Virus record (IMG/VR): IMGVR_UViG_3300014711_000009
Span: 1-23,893 of that record
DNA: 23,893 nucleotides
Strand: one strand, 5' to 3'
DNA from: a virus
In this document: one piece after another, positions 7,201 through 13,687 of the stretch
How positions within the stretch are numbered: position 1 is the first letter of the stretch
How the letters are laid out: the number at the start of each line of letters is the position of its first letter
Translations under genes and position numbers: made by a program
Notes under the pieces: generated by a model
Told to the model about the DNA's origin: nothing
Database searches by the model: none
Seen by the model: only the letters and a program-made list of their open reading frames with translations

Positions 7201-8921
7201 AGATCCGCGATGCCATGTTCCGTTTCACCATGGGCTACATGAAGAGCCAGCGCGACATAGCCCTTGGCCGACTGTACGAGCGCCTGGCCACTGACGTCGC
7301 TTCACGCACCGAGAAGCCGGGCTTTGTGCAGGTGCCTTCGTCCAATGTTGAAGACACCACGGCCAAGCGCTATGGCGCACTGGCTGGCAAATGGGTGCCC
7401 CAGGAAGTTCTGGACCATTTGACCGCCAACGACGGGGCTATGAATAGCGACCTGCTTAAACTGTATCGCAACGGCTTGTCGAAATGGAAAGAAGGCAAGA
7501 CTGTTCTCAATCCGGTGGCCCACGCCAACAACGTGATCTCCAACTTGACGATGGCCCACTTCGCTGGCGTGTCGTACTGGGACGGCTTGAAATACTTCGG
7601 CGCTCTGAAGGATTTGGTCACTGGTAACGCCATGGTCAAGGAGGCCAAAGAGGCCGGGCTGTTCGGCGGCACGTTCACCCAGGACGATCTGGTCAACATG
7701 CTGCCTGACGAGCTCAAAGAGCTGGCAGGCAAGACTGAAAGCTCGCTGGCCAAGGTCGGCAACTTAGCCTGGAACATTGCGTCTCTTGGCCTGCGCAAAC
7801 CGCTTGCCAAGGCCTATGAGGCCGAAGACCTGTACTTCCGGTACCTCATCTACCGCGATGCCCGTCAGCGTGGCCTGGACGTGGAAGACGCTGTCGATTA
7901 CGCCCAGAAATTCATCTTCACATACGACGACTTGCCAAAAGGGGCACGCGCAGTTCGCGACGCGCCAATCGGCGTTCCGTTCTTCTCCTGGTCTTTCAAA
8001 GCTATTCCCGTCCTGGCCCAGACAGCAGCCGAATACCCTTGGCGTTTTGCTGCTCCTGCTGCCGTCGTGATGACCGCCAACGCCATGGCTTATGCCATCG
8101 CGGCTGGGGCCAGTGCAGGGGACGGTGACGATGAATGGTGGAAGCTGGCTCAGCGCTACATCACCGACCCCGAATTCCGTGCTCGCGCCCAGGGGTTGGA
8201 AAAAGAAGAGCGCAAAAACCTGCCCGAGTGGCAAAAAGGCAAGAGCATTTTTGGCACGGATAAAGCGATCCGCCTGGGCATGGACGACCTGACAGGCTTG
8301 CCACTGTTCCTGGACATCAGCCGCATCTTCCCTGGTGGCGACATGGGCGACTTCAACAACAACACTGGCGGCTGGCCTTTGCCCGCCTGGCTCACCCCAA
8401 ACAGCCCGGTATTTAGCGCCTTGACAGCCTACGTCAACAACCTTGATGCCTTTCGCAATAAAGAGGTGGTGAACAAAAACCTAGATACGGCCAGTGAAAA
8501 AATCGTGAAATGGAATGAGTGGGGTTATCAGCAATTTGCGCCCGCAATTGCTCCGTTTAACTACCACTTTGACCGCATCATGAACGCCCTGGCAAACGCC
8601 ACCGGCAAAGACATCGATCTCTACTTCCGCGAGTACACCGGCACCGACAAGATGGGCCAGCCTGTCCAGGCCAAGTACGCAGCGATGCAGACGGTCGGCG
8701 TCAAGGTGCGCCCGGTGGATCTTGAGGTGTCTGAAGGGATCGCCAACAACGATCGCAAGAGGCAGATCGCTGAGATCAACAAACAGATCAAGGCGGTCAC
8801 CCGTGCTGAGGACCGCGGCTTCTACACGGGCAAGCGTGCGGACGAGCTGCGCGAGCGGCTGGAGATCAAGCGCGACAACTTGAAAGAAGGCCTCACCGTG
8901 ACCGGCAAGGAGCGCGAGTAA
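4203..8921 (+). CDS. Giant polyvalent-type protein with zeta-like kinase and ADP-ribosyltransferase-like domains
   Basis: This 1572-residue protein has several modules. Residues ~75-268 hold a conserved phage domain I cannot name (RPGWHAGDLPIATHIG region). Residues ~375-560 resemble zeta-toxin kinases, with Walker A GGGGAGKSS at 383-391. Residues ~585-757 resemble the ADP-ribosyltransferase domain of polyvalent proteins, with YHGT at 609-612 and a terminal PEQIKSA strand. Residues ~765-1572 are a long helical region with an NPVAHANN motif, a hydrophobic segment near 1282-1305 and a charged C-terminus, as in ejected virion proteins. Linkers carry LFSKR (62), IQRSER (294), QYSVR (579) and LASQR (761). 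Such proteins are proposed to be injected to protect phage DNA or modify host targets; this is family knowledge, and the catalytic activities are inferred. ATG 4203 has GGGAG about 9 nt upstream. It ends TAA, immediately next to the convergent - strand gene. Confidence 0.9.
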   Translation: MTTCTYSFTGADGKPTVITGKAAFKAYLLDGGLQHLLPAVGLAMPGVKVDAGDASAADGGMLFSKRTRPDPKKSVTAYKLFRVEKDRPGELFPLFVPVWGESGPQKFSNRDPRRHGEGLPIGEWYDAEVGETAPATKTGKPQVKSKLGGLAFRPGWHAGDLPIATHIGAMSDPDLKAPDLRAPNQVWAEVEMPDDVDWQTEANKRGVNKKGKLIAREAHITDQIPEDGFYRYKTNSNMTGNWLIGGSMKVTRILSDEEVKQINDAAGTADLPRAEPFDYEGYGFRKPMAGPRKIQRSERIGEKLHQMILSDFDKAVSEYSALPDTKGGKLLDTDQARELSPEYRADRTRAPEVHEAASDFTQRAFEKRMAEAKPGGLVLFMAGGGGAGKSSAENLLAPVFDAANTIMDGTLSSYDKAKRNIQLALNADQAVMIAYVYREPVEALRNGVLTRAMKRGRTVTLDALVKGHAGSSEVVRKLQAEFGDNPLFEIKAIDNSRGPDNYVEASLDEIPVVEREGLKEKFQNATDEEFKAGRISDAVYRSTTGGLDTRAGRSPAQAQEGQPRNERQAQGTREPGGPQYSVRTDTAKFKRWFGDSQVVNNDGTPRVMYHGTAATGVREFSGNRGSAGHFAFEPELANDYADAGYADAQDNGLDEEYGDGAVVYPVYLSAQNIFDARKPEHRQAIGMKYRDGDSFGYMELERAVPAMKRAGFDAYYDIEYAPSLTFADEVYAQGIAVFRPEQIKSASGNNGEFNPENPSILASQRVGRETEGWITSRDAVGRLRFGAGAKAYRAVADIANVLLEKTPVIGSLKPASPELSRYMRQMKAEVANARDLTVDVAKNLKEIPEDERQMISDVIEGEMAAGIVPPKRVLELAASMQSLMTEQSEELVRLKMLTPEAAGRWDGKYLPRFYEQSLKSEAKGWVKAAKNLLGRQRTMQGIGGSSLKSRGLFETIPVEDLNDWIAEGWEVRDANFDPAKDDVIGVWRDYTKDERESMGEIRDAMFRFTMGYMKSQRDIALGRLYERLATDVASRTEKPGFVQVPSSNVEDTTAKRYGALAGKWVPQEVLDHLTANDGAMNSDLLKLYRNGLSKWKEGKTVLNPVAHANNVISNLTMAHFAGVSYWDGLKYFGALKDLVTGNAMVKEAKEAGLFGGTFTQDDLVNMLPDELKELAGKTESSLAKVGNLAWNIASLGLRKPLAKAYEAEDLYFRYLIYRDARQRGLDVEDAVDYAQKFIFTYDDLPKGARAVRDAPIGVPFFSWSFKAIPVLAQTAAEYPWRFAAPAAVVMTANAMAYAIAAGASAGDGDDEWWKLAQRYITDPEFRARAQGLEKEERKNLPEWQKGKSIFGTDKAIRLGMDDLTGLPLFLDISRIFPGGDMGDFNNNTGGWPLPAWLTPNSPVFSALTAYVNNLDAFRNKEVVNKNLDTASEKIVKWNEWGYQQFAPAIAPFNYHFDRIMNALANATGKDIDLYFREYTGTDKMGQPVQAKYAAMQTVGVKVRPVDLEVSEGIANNDRKRQIAEINKQIKAVTRAEDRGFYTGKRADELRERLEIKRDNLKEGLTVTGKERE
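5773..5949 (+). CDS. Small nested ORF in +1 frame of the giant protein gene (58 aa)
   Basis: The ATG at 5773 has AAGGAG about 10 nt upstream. The product is 58 residues, very basic and helical (repeated K/R/E with LTPAQAEARLKLKK near residues 24-37). Third positions are about 74% G/C. In the second half of the ORF the enclosing frame becomes Gln/Arg/Gly-rich with poor codons, while in the first half both frames look usable. It ends at TAA 5947-5949, overlapping the QYSVR linker that opens the ADP-ribosyltransferase-like domain. It is in the same relative frame (+1) as the other two nested ORFs and likewise occupies a domain linker. Function unknown. Confidence 0.55.
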   Translation: MQPTKNSKQAASATQSTARQPAGLTPAQAEARLKLKKASREMSAKLKERESLAGRNTP

Positions 8922-9131
8922 TCACAGCTTGTGCATGCGTCGCTCGCGGCAGGCGGTTTTCATTTCCGTCGTGTAGTCGGGATGGAATTCCGCCACGCCG
9001 CAGTCGATCTTGCGCACGCCGTGCTCGGGTCCAATGAAGTGGTGCACCGCCAGGAACACCACGTAGATGATGCTTAACGATGTTGCGGCCGAGATAGTGA
9101 TCAGGCCAATCATAAGGAGCTTGAGTTTCAT
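8922..9131 (-). CDS. Small single-span membrane protein
   Basis: This 69-residue product starts MKLKLLMIG and has one clear hydrophobic span (about residues 5-30), then a polar C-terminal part with two cysteines (44 and 61) and many charged residues. It is either an inner-membrane protein with a periplasmic tail or an exported one. ATG 9131 was chosen over longer in-frame starts because AGAGGA lies 7 nt upstream and the ATGA overlaps the stop of the winged-helix gene before it. It is the last gene of the leftward cluster and meets the giant + strand gene tail to tail with no gap. Function unknown. Confidence 0.7.
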   Translation of the reverse strand: MKLKLLMIGLITISAATSLSIIYVVFLAVHHFIGPEHGVRKIDCGVAEFHPDYTTEMKTACRERRMHKL

Positions 9132-9445
9132 GCTGCCATCCTCTGCACCATGGTCAGGTGCTTTTGTTTTGAACGATACCGGGCACACACTTGTGTGTTC
9201 GTCAACCGCTTGGGTTTGGGCATGTCAGTGCCCGAGCCCAGCGCAAACACTTTGAGAGTGCGCCCGCCTTTGGCGTCCTCTGTCCAGTCGGCTATGTGCA
9301 CGATGCCCTTGCGGTGCATCGTGTTGCAGTACAGCCGCACGGTCTGAATTGCCAGACCGGTCATCTCGGCCAGCTCCAGCATGGAGTGGCAGCCGTCTTG
9401 CAGCCCGATCAGCAGCTCGCTGATCGCGATCGCGTTAACTCTCAC
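9128..9445 (-). CDS. Winged-helix DNA-binding protein
   Basis: The 105-residue product has a helix-turn-helix of winged type at about residues 20-50 (LAEMTGLAIQTVRLY, then a wing with a GG turn near 60) and a basic tail ending ARYRSKQK. This suggests a small phage transcription regulator. The start is GTG at 9445, supported by a GTGA overlap with the stop of the upstream pyrophosphohydrolase gene and a G-rich ribosome binding site. The wing resembles small MarR/IclR-like folds, but I cannot assign a family. Confidence 0.75.
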   Translation of the reverse strand: MRVNAIAISELLIGLQDGCHSMLELAEMTGLAIQTVRLYCNTMHRKGIVHIADWTEDAKGGRTLKVFALGSGTDMPKPKRLTNTQVCARYRSKQKHLTMVQRMAA

Positions 9446-9888
9446 ACAAACCCCCGCAGGTCAGGTGCCTTCCAGCCTTCAGGCTTGCCGATCTTGCCGC
9501 CCTCCAGGATCACGGGCTTGCCGTCCACCAGCTTGGCGTCGTTGCTGGCTAGCACGGCTTCGTCGGCGCCTGGCTTGTTGAACCCGGCCAGGTAAGCCAC
9601 GCCATTGGCGGTCACCTCGGTGTCGCACAGGGCATCGAGCGCGTCGGTGCGCAGGTGTGTGGGGACGTAGACGAACTGCTCGCGGCGCTTGAGCTTGCTG
9701 GCGAACCACTCAAGGTCCAGGCGCGTGCGGTCCATCAGTTTGGCGTAGCCCTCGCTGTCTGTGCGCAGGCACGCGATCAACTCGCAGGCCTCTTCGAGGA
9801 AGCAGCCGATCTGGACCGACAGATTCTCGGGTGTGGGTTCTTTGCCGCAGGCCTGGAGCCAGTCAGCTGTGCGTTTGAAATTGGTCAT
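9442..9888 (-). CDS. MazG/HisE-like nucleotide pyrophosphohydrolase
   Basis: The 148-residue protein has the all-alpha NTP pyrophosphatase signature: FLEEACEL with Glu32, Glu33 and Glu36, then a second acidic helix ALCDTEVTANG (Asp89, Glu91). The C-terminal part (VLASNDAKLVDGKP, then GGKIGKPEGWKAPDL) is typical of the phage branch related to phosphoribosyl-ATP pyrophosphohydrolase. Relatives hydrolyse nucleoside triphosphates or alarmones using Mg2+; the substrate here is unknown. Phages carry such genes to sanitise nucleotide pools or dampen starvation signals, so a place beside glutaredoxin and downstream of the polymerase fits nucleotide metabolism. The ATG is coupled to the glutaredoxin stop by ATGA. 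Confidence 0.85.
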   Translation of the reverse strand: MTNFKRTADWLQACGKEPTPENLSVQIGCFLEEACELIACLRTDSEGYAKLMDRTRLDLEWFASKLKRREQFVYVPTHLRTDALDALCDTEVTANGVAYLAGFNKPGADEAVLASNDAKLVDGKPVILEGGKIGKPEGWKAPDLRGFV

Positions 9889-10118
9889 AGGTTCAGCTCC
9901 TTCAGTACGTTTTGCAAACCAGCCAGGCCGCCAACATGCTGGCCGTTGATAAAGATGGCAGGCATCTGCCGGATGTTTGGATGCAGCGCAACGAGCGCCT
10001 GGAGCGTGTTGTCTTTCTCCGCATCGACCTCACCGTAGGGGATGTCTTTGGACTGCAACAACTGCTTGGCCGTAACGCAGTTGGGGCAGTTGGCTTTCGT
10101 GTAAATCGTGATGTTCAT
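9885..10118 (-). CDS. Glutaredoxin-like thiol-disulfide protein
   Basis: The 77-residue protein has a thioredoxin fold of minimal size: strand ITIYTK, active-site CPNC at residues 11-14, a cis-proline region MPAIFING, and a following GG turn. This is the glutaredoxin/NrdH layout, giving reducing power to enzymes such as ribonucleotide reductase. No reductase gene is in the window, so the partner may be the host's or lie elsewhere in the phage genome. The start was moved inward to ATG 10118 because AGAGGTGA lies just upstream and the ATG overlaps the TGA of the upstream broken gene. Confidence 0.9.
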   Translation of the reverse strand: MNITIYTKANCPNCVTAKQLLQSKDIPYGEVDAEKDNTLQALVALHPNIRQMPAIFINGQHVGGLAGLQNVLKELNL

Positions 10119-10309
10119 TTGGTCACCTCTGCTTTGTACTTCTCCCACATGCGCAGCGTCTCGCCGATGGGCTTCTTCTGTTCGTAGCGCACGCGCACGA
10201 ACTCGTCGATCTACTTGCCGACCGACAGCAGCTTCTCGTGCTGCTCAGCCAGCTTTTTATTTTCAAAGAATTTGACGTCGTCGGTGACGTAGCCGCTCAC
10301 GTTGCGCAT
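10115..10309 (-). pseudogene. Small gene interrupted by an in-frame TAG
   Basis: Reading from ATG 10309 gives 32 codons, a TAG at 10211-10213, then 31 more codons to TGA 10115-10117. Both ends fit the operon exactly: the ATG overlaps the TGA of the preceding gene, and the final TGA overlaps the glutaredoxin ATG. The two halves read like one charged helical protein (ENKKLAEQHEKLLSVGK, then IDEFVRVRYEQKKPIG). One C-to-T change in a CAG codon would produce the TAG. Possible explanations are a nonsense mutation, suppression or readthrough, or a sequence error. Function unknown. Confidence 0.7.
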
Positions 10310-10617
10310 CACAGGTCTTTCATGTAGGCACGAAGCGCGACAGTCTGAGTGGCGCTGCGCAGCTTCGACGGGTTGGTGGTTTTCATGACCTCAATGGCCA
10401 CGGCCACGAAGGTCTCCAGCTCGGCACGCTCCTCGTCGCCCCAGCCGATCAGCTCAGCGACGCAGGCCTTGAGCCGCTCGTCTTTGAGCTTGGCCACCGT
10501 CTCGACCACATACTCCAGGTCTTCACGCGGCAGGCTGGCGCGTTGCTGGATCAGCTCGGTCATGCGCACCGACATCTCGGCGGGAAGGCTGGCGGGCATG
10601 CGCTCACGCTGGGTCAC
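10309..10617 (-). CDS. Hypothetical phage protein, helical
   Basis: The 102-residue product is acidic and almost wholly helical by appearance, with no cysteine pair, signal peptide or membrane span (segments LPREDLEYVVETVAKL and EERAELETFVAVAIEVM). The start is GTG at 10617, overlapping the upstream TGA as GTGA; ATG 10597 in the same frame is an alternative. I do not recognise a family. It lies between an AlpA-like HTH gene and the TAG-interrupted gene and is probably translationally coupled to both. Confidence 0.7.
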   Translation of the reverse strand: MTQRERMPASLPAEMSVRMTELIQQRASLPREDLEYVVETVAKLKDERLKACVAELIGWGDEERAELETFVAVAIEVMKTTNPSKLRSATQTVALRAYMKDL

Positions 10618-10814
10618 TTCGCGTCCCCGGTGCGGCAGGCTTGCAGCCAGGCCACGACGTCGCTCTCAAGCCACAGCAGGCGGTTGCTGCCTGGGATCTT
10701 TAGCCGGGGTGGCAAGGTCTCGGGACGGCGGCGTGCGTCCGTCTTGATGGTGTCCACGCCCTTGTGCAGGATGGCGGCCAGCTCACGCGGGCCAAGAGTT
10801 TTGGTGTCGGTCAT
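10614..10814 (-). CDS. AlpA/excisionase-like helix-turn-helix protein
   Basis: The 66-residue protein has the small winged-HTH layout of AlpA/excisionase/MerR-type proteins: helix LGPRELAAILHK, recognition helix VDTIKTDARR, a wing with RLKIPGSNRLLWLE, and a closing helix SDVVAWLQAC. Such proteins bind DNA as regulators or recombination directionality factors. With no integrase in view, regulation is as likely as excision. ATG 10814 has GGAG about 6 nt upstream and overlaps the DUF3310 stop as ATGA. Confidence 0.8.
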   Translation of the reverse strand: MTDTKTLGPRELAAILHKGVDTIKTDARRRPETLPPRLKIPGSNRLLWLESDVVAWLQACRTGDAK

Positions 10815-11029
10815 TTTTTCTCCAGCTCGATGAGCAATTCGATGTAATGCTTGGCTTTCTCCAGGTCGGCCAGGCCGCCTTTGTCACGCCACCGGGACAC
10901 GTATTTGATGACATTGCCTTCAAAGTATCCGATGCCATTGGCATGGATGTATTGCACCGGCTGGATGGCCAGCTTTTTGTAGTGGTCCCCGGCGACTTGC
11001 ATGTCCAGGGCATTGGTCTTGTCAGTCAT
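10811..11029 (-). CDS. DUF3310 family protein
   Basis: The 72-residue product carries the DUF3310 signature: AGDHYKKLAIQPVQYIHAN, then FEGNVIKYVSRWRDKGG and DLEKAKHYI. It is a common small protein of phage replication modules, sometimes called SaV-like or linked to nucleotide kinases by fusion; its biochemical role is not settled. ATG 11029 overlaps the polymerase TGA and has AAGGAAA 7 nt upstream, so it is co-translated with the polymerase. Confidence 0.92.
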   Translation of the reverse strand: MTDKTNALDMQVAGDHYKKLAIQPVQYIHANGIGYFEGNVIKYVSRWRDKGGLADLEKAKHYIELLIELEKK

Positions 11030-13083
11030 CAGTCGATTTCCTTCATGTAGTATTCGGTCTCGAAGCCGTCGCCGCGCAGCGGCAGGTCCTTGGCCCAGGC
11101 GATCGACCGGCCCATCACGGCCTCGACGTCCTTGAGCCCTTTGCCCGATGCGTAGGGCAGCTCGACGATGTCTTCGTCGTGCACGGTGAACAGCTGCGGG
11201 TAGCCCTCGGCGTCCAGCGCCAGCATGGCCTCGGCCAGACAGTCACGGGCCACGGCCTGGGTGATGTTCTCCACCAGCTTGCCGCCGTAGGTGGCCAGGC
11301 GGGTCCACTGCTTGGTCTTCTGGTCCATGCCCTCGTAGGTCAGGGACCCGGCACTGGCCAGCACGTAGCGCCCGCCCGTGCTGGTCTCGCGGTACAGGTC
11401 CTCGCTCTCGATGCGCGGCTTGACGTAGAACAACTTGCGATTGCTGGGCAGCTGGATCGTCAGGAACCCAGCCTCGTAGGCGAACACCAGGCGGGTGCGG
11501 CCGCCGGCAATCGTCAGGGGCACCACGGCTTTCTTGGCCACGGCGGTCTTGGCTGCACGCTCGCAGGCGTACCACAGGTTCACGATCTCGGGGTTGGCCG
11601 AACGCCAGGCCACCTTGATGGGCTCCAGCTCATCCTCGGTCAGGCCCATGTCCAACGCGCCCATGGTCTTGAGTGCACCGGCCCCGCCTTGGTAGCCCAG
11701 GGCCAGCTCGGAGATTTTGCCCTTTTGGCGCAGGCTGTAGTTTGGACCCTTGTGTTTCTTGCCATCCGCGCCTTTGTACTGGATGGTCTTGATGTCCACC
11801 TTGAACATCTCGGCGGCCGACGCCTCGTAGATCATCCCGTGCGTGGCGAACACATCCAGGCGCCACTCACACCAGGCCATCCAGGCGATCACGCGGGCCT
11901 CAATGGCGCTGAAATCGACAGGGATGAACCTACCCCCTGGCCGGGCCACAAACGCCGTCCTGATGAGCTGTGAGAGGGTGTCAGGCACGGTGCCAAACAT
12001 CATGGCCAGCGTCTCGTAGTCGCGGGACTTCAGCAGCTGGCGGGCCAGGTCGATGTCCTTGAGTTTGTTCTGCGGCAGGTTCTGCACCTGCACGATGCGA
12101 CCCGCCCAGCGGCCGGTGCGGTTGGCCCCGTAGAACTGGGTCAGGCCACGCACGCAGTCGTCGGCGCACATGGCTCGGGCCATGGCGTGGAACTTGGACA
12201 CGCTGGTCTTGGCCAGCTCCTGGCGCAGGGCCAGGACCTGCCGGGTCACGTCGCTGCTGGTGGACTCCAGGATCTTGGGCACGGTCTTTTTGGTGAGGTC
12301 GACGATGCTCTCGTCCTCCTCGGCTTCCTGCAGCCAGGCCAGCAGCTGGTTGCGGCTGTTCGGGTTGTCCAGGCCGGTCAGGCGCACGGCCTCGGCGGTC
12401 AGGCGCTCTTTGAAAATGGCGTCGCACTCGATGGCCGCTTCGACCAGCTCGCGGTCCACCTTCACGCCGGTGTTCATCATGCGTTGGTCCAGGTGCCACA
12501 GCTTCCACTCGACCTCGGGCACCGGAAAGCGAGCCAGCTTCTGGGCGATGCTGTCCTCGGACTCCACGTCGCGTTGGCAGTAGTCGACGAACGTCTTCCA
12601 CTTTTCCGGCTCGTGCTGGGGCAGGTTGCGCGTGCGGCCACCGTTCTTTTTGGTCGGCTTGCACGGGATGCAGAAGTACCTGATCAAGCCCCAGCCCACG
12701 GCCATCTTCTGTTTGTCTGGCGCGATGCCCACGACCTTGCCCACATCGGCCAGGTTGCCGGGCATGCCCAGGTACAGCGCATGCACACTGGTGCAGCGCC
12801 ACTGGCTCACGTCCAGTTGCCGGCCGAGGTGGCGGGACAGGCAGGTGATCTCGAAGGCCGCGTTGTAGGCGGTCTTCAAGACGGTCGGATCGTCCAGGGC
12901 AGACAGGATGTGGGGCGGGATCTTCTCGCCGGCCATCAGGTCGATCACCCGGACCTGCCCGTCGCCGAACTTGAAACCGAACAGCATGATCTGGAAGTTG
13001 GGCGATTCGGCGTATTTGTGCACGCCGCACTTCTTCAAGTCAACGTCGCTGTAGGTCTCAAGGTCGATGCGCAAGGTGATCAT
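11029..13083 (-). CDS. Family A DNA polymerase with 3'-5' exonuclease domain
   Basis: The 684-residue replicative polymerase is of the PolA type found in phage replication modules. The N-terminal proofreading domain shows Exo I DLE (Asp7, Glu9), Exo II YNAAFE and Exo III YCQRDVESE. The polymerase domain shows motif A VDFSAIEARV with catalytic Asp390, motif B R-x3-K followed by ELALGYQGG, and motif C VHDE with Asp636. No separate 5'-3' nuclease domain is present. It would copy phage DNA with the primase/helicase and DUF2815 protein encoded elsewhere in the window. ATG 13083 has GAGGGTG 7 nt upstream and overlaps the TGA of a small membrane protein gene. Confidence 0.97.
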   Translation of the reverse strand: MITLRIDLETYSDVDLKKCGVHKYAESPNFQIMLFGFKFGDGQVRVIDLMAGEKIPPHILSALDDPTVLKTAYNAAFEITCLSRHLGRQLDVSQWRCTSVHALYLGMPGNLADVGKVVGIAPDKQKMAVGWGLIRYFCIPCKPTKKNGGRTRNLPQHEPEKWKTFVDYCQRDVESEDSIAQKLARFPVPEVEWKLWHLDQRMMNTGVKVDRELVEAAIECDAIFKERLTAEAVRLTGLDNPNSRNQLLAWLQEAEEDESIVDLTKKTVPKILESTSSDVTRQVLALRQELAKTSVSKFHAMARAMCADDCVRGLTQFYGANRTGRWAGRIVQVQNLPQNKLKDIDLARQLLKSRDYETLAMMFGTVPDTLSQLIRTAFVARPGGRFIPVDFSAIEARVIAWMAWCEWRLDVFATHGMIYEASAAEMFKVDIKTIQYKGADGKKHKGPNYSLRQKGKISELALGYQGGAGALKTMGALDMGLTEDELEPIKVAWRSANPEIVNLWYACERAAKTAVAKKAVVPLTIAGGRTRLVFAYEAGFLTIQLPSNRKLFYVKPRIESEDLYRETSTGGRYVLASAGSLTYEGMDQKTKQWTRLATYGGKLVENITQAVARDCLAEAMLALDAEGYPQLFTVHDEDIVELPYASGKGLKDVEAVMGRSIAWAKDLPLRGDGFETEYYMKEID

Positions 13084-13316
13084 GCGGGTGCACCCTCACC
13101 GGCCCACAGACTCCGCACATAGACCACGGTGTAGGCCGCGCACAAAGCAACCATGCCCCACTGCCCAGCGGTGATCGTGACGTAAAACCAGAAGGGCTGG
13201 CCAACCAGGCCAAGGATGGGCGCAAACCGGCGCACGCTGGCGCTGGCGTGCAGCGCCGAGTAAATGGATGCAAAGCCGATCAAGGCCACGCTGAATTGAA
13301 TAATTGAATCTGCCAT
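13080..13316 (-). CDS. Small two-span membrane protein
   Basis: The 78-residue product has two hydrophobic segments (about residues 5-25 and 38-70, the second broken by a polar turn) and a short charged end. ATG 13316 (MADSIIQF) was chosen because the upstream in-frame part runs through the terminator and structured leader and has no gene-like composition; AAGAAG upstream is a modest ribosome binding site. It is the first gene after the terminator and is coupled to the polymerase by ATGA. A holin-like role is possible, but nothing specific supports it. Confidence 0.75.
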   Translation of the reverse strand: MADSIIQFSVALIGFASIYSALHASASVRRFAPILGLVGQPFWFYVTITAGQWGMVALCAAYTVVYVRSLWAGEGAPA

Positions 13317-13333
13317 CGTCTTCTTTCGTTTTG

Positions 13334-13415
13334 GTGAGGCGGCATCCGTACAGCGTGCCGGTGAAAACCGGACTGGGCAGAGGCTTTCGCAATGCCCGCT
13401 TGGTGACCGCCTCAC
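13334..13415 (-). promoter_or_regulatory. Structured leader RNA upstream of the polymerase operon segment
   Basis: A perfect 9-bp inverted repeat (GTGAGGCGG at 13334-13342 with CCGCCTCAC at 13407-13415) closes an 82-nt element. Inside are two further hairpins: CCGGT/ACCGG with a 4-nt loop, and GGGCA/TGCCC enclosing a GCGAAAGC minihairpin on the - strand. A GCCTC inside can also pair with GAGGC of the closing stem, so two exclusive folds are possible. It lies just downstream of the terminator and within the 5' leader of the membrane-protein/polymerase genes. No known riboswitch was recognised. A strong sigma-70 promoter is not evident here. Confidence 0.4.
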
Positions 13416-13438
13416 AAAAACGACCCCTTGCGGGGTCG
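13416..13438 (-). terminator. Rho-independent terminator, leftward
   Basis: On the - strand the 7-bp stem CGACCCC/GGGGTCG is capped by a GCAA (GNRA) tetraloop and followed directly by TTTTT. It starts 5 nt after the stop of the gene at 13444-13677. It would end or reduce transcription of the upstream early genes before the polymerase part of the cluster, so the downstream genes need antitermination, readthrough or a separate promoter. Confidence 0.85.
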
Positions 13439-13443
13439 CTGGT

Positions 13444-13677
13444 TCATTCCCCAACTGTACCCAAATTCTCGGGCTTAGTTTTCTTTGTACGCGGCTTGCG
13501 TGGCTTTTCTGCAACAGGCGCTGACGGCGCTGGCGGCTGCAGTTGGGCGTCAGCCTGGCCGCGAATCTCGGCGATCAGCGGGGCCACATCCCCGTAGGGA
13601 AGCAGCATCAGGGCTTTGACCACCAGGTCGACGCCGGCCGGGACCATTTGGATGTTGAGGATGGGTGGTTGTGTCAT
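13444..13677 (-). CDS. Hypothetical phage protein with basic Pro/Lys-rich tail
   Basis: The 77-residue product has a folded-looking N-terminal half (LNIQMVPAGVDLVVKAL, then GDVAPLIAEIRGQ) and a Pro/Ala then Lys/Arg-rich tail (EKPRKPRTKKTKPENLG). The tail suggests nucleic-acid contact, but no domain is recognised. ATG 13677 has AAGGA about 7 nt upstream; the longer in-frame extension overlaps the Gp49-like gene and lacks gene-like composition. It is the last gene before the terminator. Confidence 0.75.
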   Translation of the reverse strand: MTQPPILNIQMVPAGVDLVVKALMLLPYGDVAPLIAEIRGQADAQLQPPAPSAPVAEKPRKPRTKKTKPENLGTVGE

Positions 13678-13687
13678 GGTTGGTTCC

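Noticed and set aside
10211-10213. Genome-wide TAG reassignment
   Set aside because: Although no gene I annotate here stops at TAG, the long genes contain no in-frame TAG, which would be expected to be common if TAG coded for an amino acid.
12187-13122. 311-aa + strand ORF opposite the DNA polymerase gene
   Set aside because: It lacks a start signal and gene-like protein composition; the - strand polymerase motifs are unambiguous.
13334-13415. tRNA-like fold
   Set aside because: The closing stem is 9 bp, the inner loops do not fit D, anticodon and T arms, and there is no GGTTC-type T-loop or CCA context.
13334-13415. Twister-type ribozyme
   Set aside because: A short stretch (GGCGGTCACCAAGC) recalls twister sequences, but the conserved cleavage-site strand and stem order are not present.
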